From Candidatus Choladousia intestinavium (GTDB lineage: Bacteria > Bacillota > Clostridia > Lachnospirales > Lachnospiraceae): a stretch of 47,175 nt of DNA. The notes under the pieces are model-generated. The model did not search any database and had not been told where the DNA came from. It saw nothing but the letters and a program-made list of their open reading frames with translations. This document shows, one piece after another, positions 25,801-33,727 of the stretch. The position numbers and the translations under genes were made by a program. How positions within the stretch are numbered: the stretch's first letter is position 1; each line of letters opens with the position of its first letter. The stretch is from positions 1-47,175 of the forward strand of contig DVGK01000105.1 in the NCBI GenBank assembly GCA_018712785.1. The letters run 5' to 3'.

Positions 25801-27338
25801 CTGCTGTTCATAAACACGGTACAGCGGCTTCCCAGCACAGCCGGCGCCGCGGAGGAGAAGGCGGCCGGGGCAATCTCATTTACAGGAATTCCCAGGGAGG
25901 AGGCGAAATTTTCCAGGAAAGAACCGCACCCGGAGGAGCATGCCTCGTTCACTACAATATTTGTAATAATCCCGTGATCCAGCCAGATAGCCTTCATATC
26001 CTGGCCGCCGATGTCCAGAATGAACGTAGCGTCCGGCACATACTTTGCCGCCGCTCTGGCGTGAGCCACCGTTTCCACTACATGGTATTCTCCTGAAAAG
26101 GCCTTCTGAAACATCAGCTCTCCATACCCCGTGGTCCCCGCGGCCAGAATCTCCAGTTTTACTCCATGATCCCGGTACCGGTTCCGCAGAGAAATCAGCG
26201 CGTCCCTGGCCACCTCCAGAGGGTCTCCCTCATTGGACGCGTAGAAATAATCCAGGATCTCCTCCTGCTCATCCATAAGAACAAATTTGGTAGTGGTGCT
26301 TCCTGAGTCTATTCCTAGATAAGCCCGGATGGTTTTTCCCTTCCACGCTTCCAAATCCCTCTCCCGGTTAAGCGCAGGGCGTCTGGTCCGTTTCAGGAAG
26401 GCTTCTTTTTCTTCCTCGTCCCGGAAGAAAGGCTCGCCTCCCTCCTGGGGCCGGTTCTTATTCTCCTTCTCAAAGACAGCCAGCCTCTTAAGAAGAGCGT
26501 CGGGATCTACCGGCTGGCTCTTTCCGGCGAACATCTCTTCCGCTGAGAGAGCCGCTCCGTACGCCATCATAATCTTAGCATTTTCCGGCTGAATCACATC
26601 CTTCTCATCCAGCTCAAGGCGCTGGGCAAAGACCTGCACCAGAACCGGATTAAAGTTCAGCGGACCTCCTTCAAAAATAACAGGCCCCTTGATGTCCAGT
26701 CCCTGAGCCAGACCTCCGATGGTCTGCTTGGCAATGGCGTGAAAGGCAGAGAGGGCCAGATCCTCTCTCGCGATCCCCTGATTCAGCAGGGGCTGTATAT
26801 CGGTCTTGGCGTACACGCCGCAGCGGCCTGAGATATCATAAACGGCTTTTCCCCTTCCGGCGTATTCATTGAAATCTTCCACAGGAATCTTCAGCACAGC
26901 AGCCATCTCATCAATGAAAGCCCCGGTTCCTCCGGCACAGCTTCCATTCATCCTCATATCCGCTACATTTAAAAGCCCTGTCTTCTCATCCTTCTGAAAG
27001 AAAATGATCTTGGCGTCCTGGCCTCCCAGTTCAATGGCCGTTCCCATATCGCCGTACAGATACCGCACCGCTATGGAATTGGCCACCGTCTCCTGTACAT
27101 ACTGAAGCCCCAAACGATCCGCCAGCTCCTTGGAACCTGAGCCGGTAAGCACCAGGTGGATCTCATCTCTGCCAAATTTCTTTGCCAGGGTTTTCATACA
27201 ATTACATACGCTTCTGATCTGAACCGCCTCATGGCGCACATAGGAAGAATATAGAAATTTCCCCGTGTTCTTTTCTGCTACCACCAGCTTGGTAGTAGTG
27301 GAACCTACATCAATTCCGGCATGAAGTACTCGTTTCAC
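22878..27338 (-). CDS. Giant 2-hydroxyacyl-CoA dehydratase activase-related protein
   Basis: 1486 residues, starting at GTG 27338 with GGAGG eight bases upstream. Domain order: a first BadF/HgdC-type ATPase (GIDVGSTTTK at 8-17, then NGSCAGGTGAF and CGVYAKTD, the two cysteines that hold a bridging iron-sulfur cluster in activases). A second ATPase follows from ~residue 340 (GIDSGSTTTKFV, NEACSSGCGSFLE, GSRC). Next come a Cys-rich CPFCTNHC segment, a DUF2229-like part and a C-terminal HgdB-like dehydratase-type part. Known activases use ATP to inject an electron into a dehydratase. This double form is common in clostridia, but its substrate is not established. No separate dehydratase genes lie beside it. 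Confidence 0.88.
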   Translation of the reverse strand: MKRVLHAGIDVGSTTTKLVVAEKNTGKFLYSSYVRHEAVQIRSVCNCMKTLAKKFGRDEIHLVLTGSGSKELADRLGLQYVQETVANSIAVRYLYGDMGTAIELGGQDAKIIFFQKDEKTGLLNVADMRMNGSCAGGTGAFIDEMAAVLKIPVEDFNEYAGRGKAVYDISGRCGVYAKTDIQPLLNQGIAREDLALSAFHAIAKQTIGGLAQGLDIKGPVIFEGGPLNFNPVLVQVFAQRLELDEKDVIQPENAKIMMAYGAALSAEEMFAGKSQPVDPDALLKRLAVFEKENKNRPQEGGEPFFRDEEEKEAFLKRTRRPALNRERDLEAWKGKTIRAYLGIDSGSTTTKFVLMDEQEEILDYFYASNEGDPLEVARDALISLRNRYRDHGVKLEILAAGTTGYGELMFQKAFSGEYHVVETVAHARAAAKYVPDATFILDIGGQDMKAIWLDHGIITNIVVNEACSSGCGSFLENFASSLGIPVNEIAPAAFSSAAPAVLGSRCTVFMNSSIVTAQRSGKHQEDIMAGLCRSIIENVFTKVIRISNADSLGERIVVQGGTFQNDAVLRAMEQYLGREVLRPPYPGIMGAIGVALLTKEEREKAAARGEEFKKTFIGLDALDDFTWTQEVNAPCPFCTNHCKRTVIQFPNGNSWVTNNRCERGEVLGDPKDQEVRRQAQEKLRKASATPNLFKLREKLLFQEYPARENVPKRDCVIGIPCVLSFWETAPFWTTFFRSLGFKVKLSDPSTRQMYESGLYAVTSDTVCFPAKLVHGHLRNLAKYKVDRIFMPSVATVHSENTESTSESMCAVVKGYPIVVRNSDPPEKRWGIPFDSPLFYWYTEKDRNRQLMEYMEENWQISREDTMEAIRFADRAFASFRSALQQEGQKVLDEMKGTDKFAVVLASRPYQNDSLVNHHLPEMFTAMGIPVLTVDSLPGGDKVDLSRSTLDIVNNYHARMLTGAIQAAESENLEYVQIVSFGCGHDAYLSDEIIRLMKEISGKTPLVLKVDESDIQGPLRIRVRSFLETLRLRREEKKELEINALPDPYPVKFSAASKKEEIVLVPNTSHAFSRIMAAAMAGQGLKTIPLEIGREEAIYYGKKYVHNDICFPAQIVIGEALAALKSGKYQPDQVAIAMAKYVGDCRLTHYSKLLRKALDDAGYSQVPILTNDDQDYHNLHPGFKMNLLTSARIAFALPMIDVLESLLRKMRPYETRKGSADQAFEAAMDALVEGLEKGGISGAKRGFRRGIEIMKTVPYDRSRRKPEVLIVGEYLLNFHPGANRDIEAYLEKNGFEIIEAHMTDVIQKTYFTKDSQIREYRLNRPVKEKLWQRLANEIFDMAHTAADRIAREHPLYTPACRLPELVKASDSIIPHTFDTGEGVLIPAEIIHHAKEGCRAFVILQPFGCLPNHIVGRGIAKKLKEMYPDAQILPLDYDPDVSFANIENRLQMLIMNAKAAQKQEAQDAAARNSGTAKVKTQVADAVSA

Positions 27339-27407
27339 TCTTTTCGCCTCCGTATTTCATCCTTTTCTCTTAAGATATAGTAAAAACCGCACCCGTTTTA
27401 TTCTCCC

Positions 27408-28274
27408 TCAATTCTGAAAAGGGATCTTTCTTCTCCATTCTCTCGGCCCCATCCCCATAATCTGCCGGAACACTCGGCTGAAGTAAAGAGGATCCGGGTA
27501 CCCCACCTCTTCACTTACCTCGCTGATTCTCATGGAAGTGCCCCGAAGCATCCCGCAGGCTCTCTGAACGCGGATCCTGGTATGATACTCTCCTACGGAC
27601 ATTCCCTTCTCCTTCTTAAACACACTGGCCAGATACTTATAGGAAAGAAAGAACTCCTTTTCCAGTTTTCTGGAGGAAAATCTTTCACACGCATGCCGCT
27701 CCAGATACAGAGCGATCTGATCAGCCAGAGACATTTCCTTTAGAAGATCGTGAAATCTCAGAAGCACGCACTCTCTGAGAAATCCATACAGCAAATAGTT
27801 CAGTGTAAAATTCCGGAAGGGATCCGAATTCTTACAGACATTCCAGAGCTCCAGAAGCCTGGATTCCGCCTGGGTTCCCGAAAGATTCTGAAGGGTTTTC
27901 GGAAGCAGCGCCTGGCAGAGCGCTTCCCTGCAGCCCTCATGGAATGCCGGACGGGAAGAAGGTACGAATTCTCCGTAACGGCTCTCCTGCTCCAGCCGGA
28001 AATGTATATAGAACCAGGCAGTGCCTGCCAGGATCTTCTTCTTGCCGTAGTGACGGATTCCTGCCTTCAAAAAGAGCGCCTCCCCGGGGCCGATCCGATA
28101 ATCCGTTTCCTTTTCAGTTACTGTAATCTCACCCTTGGTTACATAAATAAAAACATGAAAATCCAGCACCCTGTCCGCGTGGATAAAATCCATAGGCGCT
28201 GTGATAAATCCCATTTCCTCTATCCTTGGAAGAGCCGCCGTACTGAGCCACAGCTCCTCTTCATTCTGGATCAT
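27408..28274 (-). CDS. AraC-family transcriptional regulator
   Basis: About 288 residues. An N-terminal cupin-like sugar-sensing part (FHVFIYVTKGEITVTEKETDYRIGPGEALFLKAGIRHYG) and a C-terminal double helix-turn-helix (FFLSYKYLASVFKKEKGMSVGEYHTRIRVQRA, then ISEVSEEVGYPDPLYFSRVFRQIMGMGPREWRR). I prefer the ATG at 28274, which has GGAG nine bases upstream; the ATG 15 bases earlier has no site. It is divergent from the GH127 gene with ~105 bases between, so it probably controls that gene. Confidence 0.92.
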   Translation of the reverse strand: MIQNEEELWLSTAALPRIEEMGFITAPMDFIHADRVLDFHVFIYVTKGEITVTEKETDYRIGPGEALFLKAGIRHYGKKKILAGTAWFYIHFRLEQESRYGEFVPSSRPAFHEGCREALCQALLPKTLQNLSGTQAESRLLELWNVCKNSDPFRNFTLNYLLYGFLRECVLLRFHDLLKEMSLADQIALYLERHACERFSSRKLEKEFFLSYKYLASVFKKEKGMSVGEYHTRIRVQRACGMLRGTSMRISEVSEEVGYPDPLYFSRVFRQIMGMGPREWRRKIPFQN

Positions 28275-28332
28275 ACGTAAATTCTCCATATATACAAGAT
28301 AATAATCGATGTTTTTTTGATACGCAGTAGAT

Positions 28333-28338
28333 TATAAT
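28333..28338 (+). promoter_or_regulatory. -10 element of the GH127 gene
   Basis: Consensus TATAAT, 41 bases before the ATG. No good -35 hexamer lies 16-18 bases upstream, as expected for a promoter that needs an AraC-type activator. GGAGG (28369-28373) precedes the start codon. Confidence 0.55.
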
Positions 28339-28379
28339 ACAGGAAATAGAAATGTGCAACCATCAAAAAGGAGGTATTT

Positions 28380-30293
28380 ATGAAAAAACAGCAGCAGCTT
28401 CGTCCCGGTTTATACAAAAGCGGAACCGGGTTTATGCATCATTATCAGGAATTAGTACGAAAAGAGATGATTCCGTATCAATATGACGTCCTGTGGGATA
28501 AGGTCCCCGGCGCGGAAAAAAGTCATGTAATCGCCAACTTTCTCAACGCGGCCAGGGTGCTGAGGGGTGAAAAGCCTCAGGAAGAATTTTACGGCATGGT
28601 GTTTCAGGACAGCGATCTGGCGAAATGGATTGAGGCCGCAGCCTTCAGTCTTTTAAACCATCCGGATTCCCGGCTTGAGAAGGAGCTGGAGGATGTGATC
28701 CGTCTGATCGGCGATGCCCAGGATACCGACGGATATCTGAATACCTATTTTACTTTAAACGGCAAAGAAAAGCGTTTCAAAGATCTGCTGGAAGGGCATG
28801 AGCTCTACTGCTCCGGTCATATGATCGAGGCCGCCGTCGCTTATGCGCAGGCTACAGGGAAGAACTCCCTCCTGAACATCATGAACCGCAACGTAGACTG
28901 TATTTACCGTCATTTTGTGGAAGAAAAAGCTCCCGGATTTCCGGGACATCCGGAAATCGAACTGGCGCTTCTGAAAATGTATCACTGGACCGGAAATAAA
29001 AAATGCCTGGAGCTGGCAGAGCATTTTATTGATGTCCGCGGCGTGGACACGGAATTCTATGAAAAGGAGGCGGCTGCCAGGGACTGGAGCATCTGGGGAA
29101 ATGATCCGAAAAATGGCGAATACCAGCAGTCCCATATGCCTGTAAGAGAGATGCGGGACGCCGTAGGGCACAGTGTCCGGGCTGTCTATCTCTACACAGC
29201 CATGGCGGATCTGGCCTCCATTACGGGAGATGCCTCTCTTTTAACTGCCTGCCGCGCTCTGTGGGACAGCATTGTGAACCGCCGGATGTACGTAACCGGA
29301 GCCATCGGCTCCACCGTCATCGGAGAAGCCTTTACCACAGACTACAATCTTCCCAATGATACCGTATACGGCGAAACATGCGCATCCATCGGCCTTATGT
29401 TTTTCGCCTCCCGGATGCTGGAAATGGATCCGGACCGGGAATACGCCGATGTGATGGAAAGAGCCTTCTACAATACTGTCCTGGCCGGAATCCAGCTGGA
29501 CGGGCGGCATTTCTTCTACGTGAATCCGCTGGAGGCCATTCCCGGCGTATCGGAAAAGGCCCAGACCCACAGGCATTCCCTGATCCAGCGTCCCAGCTGG
29601 TACGCCTGCGCCTGCTGCCCGCCCAACGCGGCCCGGCTGATCGAGTCCATCGGTCTGTATGGCTACGGCGAAAATGAAACCACCGGCTTCTGCCATCTCA
29701 TCGCCGAGGGAGAGGTAGAGATGGAAAACGGTCTTTCCTTCTCCTGCGAGACCAAATATCCATATGATTTTACCGTCACGTACCGAATCAAAAAGGGAGG
29801 CAAAAAACTGGCTCTTCGCATTCCCGGATGGTCTCATGCCTGGAGCGCCGAAAAGAACGGCGCCGCCATCTGCCAGGAGCTTGTGAAAGGATATCTCTAT
29901 ACAGAAACCGCCTCCGGAGATGTGATCACCCTGCATCTGGATCCCTCCATCCGCCACATTTACGCATCCTCAAAGGTGGCTGCGGATACGGGATGCGCCT
30001 GCATTCAGAGAGGACCCCTGATTTACTGTCTGGAAGGAACAGACAACGACGGAGATGTGCTTTCCCTGCGCATCAAAGAAAACGGAACGGCAGAAGCCCT
30101 TCCCTATGAGCCCTCTCTGCTGTCGGGAATTGTTCCTATTGAACTGGAGGGATACCGAAGCGCCGGACAGGAAAGCCTTTATTCTGACCGAAAGCCGGAG
30201 CAGATTCCCTGCAAGCTCCGGGCCATCCCCTACTATACCTGGTCCAACCGGGGCGTGACACAGATGAGAGTGTGGATTCCGGAAGAAAAATAA
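28380..30293 (+). CDS. GH127 beta-L-arabinofuranosidase
   Basis: 637 residues. Closely follows the pattern of the GH127 enzyme HypBA1 of Bifidobacterium longum, which removes beta-L-arabinofuranose from plant hydroxyproline-rich glycoproteins. The zinc site and nucleophile are intact: Glu332 and Cys334 in GETCAS, Cys412 and Cys413 in ACCPPN, and the likely acid/base Glu316 in VIGEAF. The 16-residue spacing from Glu316 to Glu332 equals that in HypBA1 (322/338). There is no signal peptide, so it acts on imported oligosaccharides in the cytoplasm. The divergent AraC gene is the likely regulator. No transporter lies beside it. Confidence 0.93.
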   Translation: MKKQQQLRPGLYKSGTGFMHHYQELVRKEMIPYQYDVLWDKVPGAEKSHVIANFLNAARVLRGEKPQEEFYGMVFQDSDLAKWIEAAAFSLLNHPDSRLEKELEDVIRLIGDAQDTDGYLNTYFTLNGKEKRFKDLLEGHELYCSGHMIEAAVAYAQATGKNSLLNIMNRNVDCIYRHFVEEKAPGFPGHPEIELALLKMYHWTGNKKCLELAEHFIDVRGVDTEFYEKEAAARDWSIWGNDPKNGEYQQSHMPVREMRDAVGHSVRAVYLYTAMADLASITGDASLLTACRALWDSIVNRRMYVTGAIGSTVIGEAFTTDYNLPNDTVYGETCASIGLMFFASRMLEMDPDREYADVMERAFYNTVLAGIQLDGRHFFYVNPLEAIPGVSEKAQTHRHSLIQRPSWYACACCPPNAARLIESIGLYGYGENETTGFCHLIAEGEVEMENGLSFSCETKYPYDFTVTYRIKKGGKKLALRIPGWSHAWSAEKNGAAICQELVKGYLYTETASGDVITLHLDPSIRHIYASSKVAADTGCACIQRGPLIYCLEGTDNDGDVLSLRIKENGTAEALPYEPSLLSGIVPIELEGYRSAGQESLYSDRKPEQIPCKLRAIPYYTWSNRGVTQMRVWIPEEK

Positions 30294-30318
30294 CAGGATA
30301 AAAATAGTAGAAAGATAG

Positions 30319-30359
30319 AAAAAGACGGCCGGAAGCGTGCAGTGACACTTCCGGCCGTC
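30319..30359 (-). terminator. Terminator of the HTH regulator gene (hairpin shared with GH127)
   Basis: Perfect 12-bp arms GACGGCCGGAAG (30324-30335) and CTTCCGGCCGTC (30348-30359). On the minus strand it is followed by TTTTTC, so it is a terminator for the gene at 30415-31836. On the plus strand the hairpin forms after GH127 but has no T-tract. Confidence 0.78.
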
Positions 30360-30414
30360 GCAGTCTTCGCAGACTTGGGGGGCGTGATTCGCGGCGTCCC
30401 GGCAAAACAGCTGC

Positions 30415-31836
30415 CTATCTTAATGACGCCTGCAGTTCTTCTAATATCTGTATAGTCTCGTCCACCGACGTTACTTCTGGTTTTTCCAAAAGGCTGTGGA
30501 AATAGTCCTCAAACGCTCCAAAAAGCGTCTTCTCTTCCAGCACAAGGTAAGAATTTGTCCCCGCGCAGGAAATGAGAGCGAGGGTTCGGTTTTCATATAA
30601 TTCCAGACCGATCCTGGGGAAAGGATTTAAAAGCTTCTCCGATAAAAGATGAAGCCGGTAAGCTCCCGTTCTGCACCTTTCTTCGATCCTCCTTAGTATT
30701 TCCCTCCTAGCTTCTTTAGAGAAAGGGTGCAGAACCTGGGTGAACTGGCCGCTGAGCTCACCAAGCCGAACAAATCTTTCAAGGCCTTCCTTGGACAGGA
30801 AGGAATCGAACGGCTTATATTTCACTACGGCATTTACCAGCTGCTCCGCCGCCTCAGCCAGAGGAAGAACCGCTTCTCCGTCTTTTACAAAGGGAGCGAA
30901 AAGATCTCTGTCATAGCCCTGAAAAATGCAGGGGTAATATTCCAGCATGTAGATAGGCTGGGATACTGAGATACATTTCCGCATATAATACTCCATGGAC
31001 CTTCTGGGATCATTCTCTTTATAGATAAAGGGCTTCGCTCGGTCCATCACTCTTCGGATCTCCTGGTGATAGCTCTCCAGAATGATCTTATCTCTGTATA
31101 AAATCCCTCTGTGAAAGTCCTCTCCCAGAAGAAGCAGATAATTGGAAGAAAGCAGATAGAAGGGATACAGCGCCACACTGTCTCTTCCGCAGAAATTACT
31201 GTAATAGTAAAAAGGATGATAATCCGTTTCATCCTGGAGCGCAAATGGGAGAATATTCTTCATCAGCCTCAGATTGTAATTTACGTCAAAGGATATTTCA
31301 GATTTTTTCAGCACCGCAAGAAAATGGCAGAAAAAACAGGTGTTCTTTCTCATGGAAAACTCCTGCTGAAGAAGCTGAAAAAAGTCCGGACAGTCCATTG
31401 GGATATTGGAATAAACGCAGCCCTTTTCCGTCTGGAGAATCCACTGAATCATATAGATAATTTCCATATGGTTTGAAAGGGAAGCCACCGGTTTCTCCGG
31501 AATTTCCCAATTCTCCAGCACATGATCCAGCTTTCTCTTTTGGAAATTCTGAAGCTCTCCGATATAGGCGAGCATATTCCCGATAAAAATCCGGTTCTGA
31601 AACCTTTCCTCCCCAATCCTCTGCCGCTCATACAGTTCAGAAAGTTTTCTCAATTCTGCCGGCGTAAGCGTCAGCGCATCGACAAACGCCTGAAAAAGTT
31701 CCGGCTTCGGAAGGCGCTCCCCGCTGAGCATCCTGCGGATTCCCGTCCTTTCCAGATTATGAGTGTTACAGAACCGATACAGATTCGTATCTTCTGCCTC
31801 TAAAAGCTGACGGCAATACTCCGCGAATTTATTCAT
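30415..31836 (-). CDS. HTH regulator with large unrecognised sensor half
   Basis: 473 residues. The first ~75 residues look like an XRE-type DNA-binding domain (NLYRFCNTHNLERTGIRRMLSGERLPKPELFQAFVDALTLTPAE). The remaining ~400 residues are rich in Tyr, Phe and Leu and I do not recognise a family. No membrane segment is seen, so it should be cytoplasmic. GGGAGGAG precedes the ATG. It follows a small membrane protein gene by 47 bases and shares its strand. The DNA-binding call is moderate; function and ligand are unknown. Confidence 0.65.
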   Translation of the reverse strand: MNKFAEYCRQLLEAEDTNLYRFCNTHNLERTGIRRMLSGERLPKPELFQAFVDALTLTPAELRKLSELYERQRIGEERFQNRIFIGNMLAYIGELQNFQKRKLDHVLENWEIPEKPVASLSNHMEIIYMIQWILQTEKGCVYSNIPMDCPDFFQLLQQEFSMRKNTCFFCHFLAVLKKSEISFDVNYNLRLMKNILPFALQDETDYHPFYYYSNFCGRDSVALYPFYLLSSNYLLLLGEDFHRGILYRDKIILESYHQEIRRVMDRAKPFIYKENDPRRSMEYYMRKCISVSQPIYMLEYYPCIFQGYDRDLFAPFVKDGEAVLPLAEAAEQLVNAVVKYKPFDSFLSKEGLERFVRLGELSGQFTQVLHPFSKEARREILRRIEERCRTGAYRLHLLSEKLLNPFPRIGLELYENRTLALISCAGTNSYLVLEEKTLFGAFEDYFHSLLEKPEVTSVDETIQILEELQASLR

Positions 31837-31883
31837 AACTACTCCTCCCGTACTTTCTGTCCCCGTCTCTAAAACTCTATGTA

Positions 31884-32120
31884 TTAAATTTCCTGCAGTT
31901 CTATACTCCTGCCCTGGCCAAAAGCAGATTCCGCAGACTCATCCTCTTCGGGTAAAAAGATCTTTTCTATTTTGGCATCCTCAAAATATTTCTTTTCTTC
32001 CCTGAATATAAAATCTCCCGTCTTCCACTTGTAAAAAAGAAAAATAATAACAACAATCTCTGCCAGCAGGATAACGACCAAAAATATAGCGATTCCGTTT
32101 CTCTGTTTTTTCTGTTTCAT
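31884..32120 (-). CDS. Small single-pass membrane protein
   Basis: 78 residues with the start at 32120 (GGAG eight bases upstream). A basic N terminus (MKQKKQRNG), one hydrophobic segment (IAIFLVVILLAEIVVIIFLFY) and a ~45-residue acidic tail (EEKKYFEDAKIEKIFLPEEDESAES). Family unknown. It is 47 bases before the HTH regulator on the same strand, and about 225 bases after the FtsX-like gene. That 225-base gap is AT-rich, shows no gene, and probably holds its promoter. Confidence 0.65.
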   Translation of the reverse strand: MKQKKQRNGIAIFLVVILLAEIVVIIFLFYKWKTGDFIFREEKKYFEDAKIEKIFLPEEDESAESAFGQGRSIELQEI

Positions 32121-32345
32121 TGCTACTCCGGCAAAAATATGTTCTTTAAATACTAGAATTTGATACACACCTGTTTTTTATAGACCCTCACTAGTATTTT
32201 ACTGAACTTCCGGAGATTTACAATATGGGCGCGCGATTGGTCAAAAACAAAACTCACACTTATATATGTTATCTTATATAAAGTATAACAGATATGCTCA
32301 AAAAAATATATTCTTTATCTTCCAACCGCAAAGCAATTCTTCGCA

Positions 32346-33725
32346 TTACGCCTTCATTGCCTCCAGGGCAGAGATTTTTACTGCCTTATTCGCCGGGTAA
32401 TATCCGGCCGCGACTCCAATCAGGACAGAGAAAAGCAGGGCAAAGGCGGCAAGCCACGGCGGAATGACAGAGATGGCTCCGGATGCCTCCATACCGCCTG
32501 CAAAAACCATGCTTTCCGCTGCGCCGGAACCAAATGAGACATTCTGTGATACATAATTCAATATATAGGAAACAAGGCAGCTCACAGCCACGCCAATCAG
32601 TCCTCCTATAAATCCGATCACCGCCGCCTCCAGTAGGAATTCTTTTTTGATATCTCCTAAAAAGCATCCCAAAGCCTTCAGTATTCCAATCTCCCTGGTT
32701 CTCTCTGTGATAGACATAATCATAGTATTTGCGATACCGATGGCAGCCACGATTAAAGAAATTCCTCCCAATCCTCCCAGCATCATCTGTTTCTGCCGCG
32801 CGTCTTTTTCCATAGGTTTTCGGATACTCTCCATGGAACTTGTCTGAAATCCCATCTGCCGGATCGCATTTTCCGCCGTCTCCACTGACCTGATACTGTC
32901 TGTATAGACATACAGCTCACTGTACTCTTTACTTTTTTTCTGACCTGTGATTTTCTGCAGCTGTTTCTGCAGGCGCTCCGCATCTTTCATTCTCATGACT
33001 AGCCCGTCGCTGGTATCTTCATATAAATCACTGTCCTCCCGCAGCCTTCCTACCGCGGTGATTTTCTCAATGATTTTCCAATCCTCCTTCTTCCCAGCCG
33101 CCTGCTGACCGCTTTGTTCTGGCTGCTGTTTTTCTTTTTCCTGGGCAATGGATATCTCTGCTCCTATGGGCTTAAAGTACGGCTTGACATTTTCGTCCAT
33201 CCAGTAATCTACCATGTTTTTCCCCTCCGGACGTTTGCTGTCCGCAAACTGGTAGGCGAAGTTTTGTCCTACAAGCACATCCAGCGGCTTTTTATCAGGA
33301 AATTTTCCCTCCAGGAGCGTATAACCTAATTGTTCAAAATCCTGTTCCGATATTCCTATAATTGTAACGTAATCCCTCTGATATCTGTTTTTTTCCCCAG
33401 CCAGAAGTTTTAAATCGCCTAATTCCAGTTTTTCCCTGGCAACTACCGACTTTATTCCAGAAATACCCCTGATGCGCCGCACCGCCTCTTTATCCATATT
33501 TACCTTTTCTTTGCTTACGGACGGAGACGGAGATACCGTAATTCTCGTCAGGTTCCCCATCTGTGCCAGCATCTTCTCCTGGGCCTCTTTCATTCCGATT
33601 CCCAGGGAAACCATAATGACTATGGCACAGCATCCGATTACTACACCGGAAACCGTGAGAAGGGTTCTTCCCTTTCTCCGATACAGGTTTTTTACAGACA
33701 TCTGGAAAATATCAAAAAATACCAT
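32346..33725 (-). CDS. MacB/FtsX-type ABC transporter permease
   Basis: 459 residues. The first membrane segment (LLTVSGVVIGCCAIVIMVSLGIG) is followed by a MacB_PCD-like extracytoplasmic domain of ~250 residues with an inserted Lys/Gln-rich loop. Three C-terminal membrane segments follow (GGISLIVAAIGIANTMIMSI, AAVIGFIGGLIGVAVSCLVSYIL, WLAAFALLFSVLIGVAAGYYPANKA). This is the FtsX fold of mechanotransmission-type transporters. GGAGAG sits inside the end of the preceding gene, and the start is two bases after that stop. It pairs with the ATPase at 35584-36285. Confidence 0.9.
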   Translation of the reverse strand: MVFFDIFQMSVKNLYRRKGRTLLTVSGVVIGCCAIVIMVSLGIGMKEAQEKMLAQMGNLTRITVSPSPSVSKEKVNMDKEAVRRIRGISGIKSVVAREKLELGDLKLLAGEKNRYQRDYVTIIGISEQDFEQLGYTLLEGKFPDKKPLDVLVGQNFAYQFADSKRPEGKNMVDYWMDENVKPYFKPIGAEISIAQEKEKQQPEQSGQQAAGKKEDWKIIEKITAVGRLREDSDLYEDTSDGLVMRMKDAERLQKQLQKITGQKKSKEYSELYVYTDSIRSVETAENAIRQMGFQTSSMESIRKPMEKDARQKQMMLGGLGGISLIVAAIGIANTMIMSITERTREIGILKALGCFLGDIKKEFLLEAAVIGFIGGLIGVAVSCLVSYILNYVSQNVSFGSGAAESMVFAGGMEASGAISVIPPWLAAFALLFSVLIGVAAGYYPANKAVKISALEAMKA

Positions 33726-33727
33726 TT

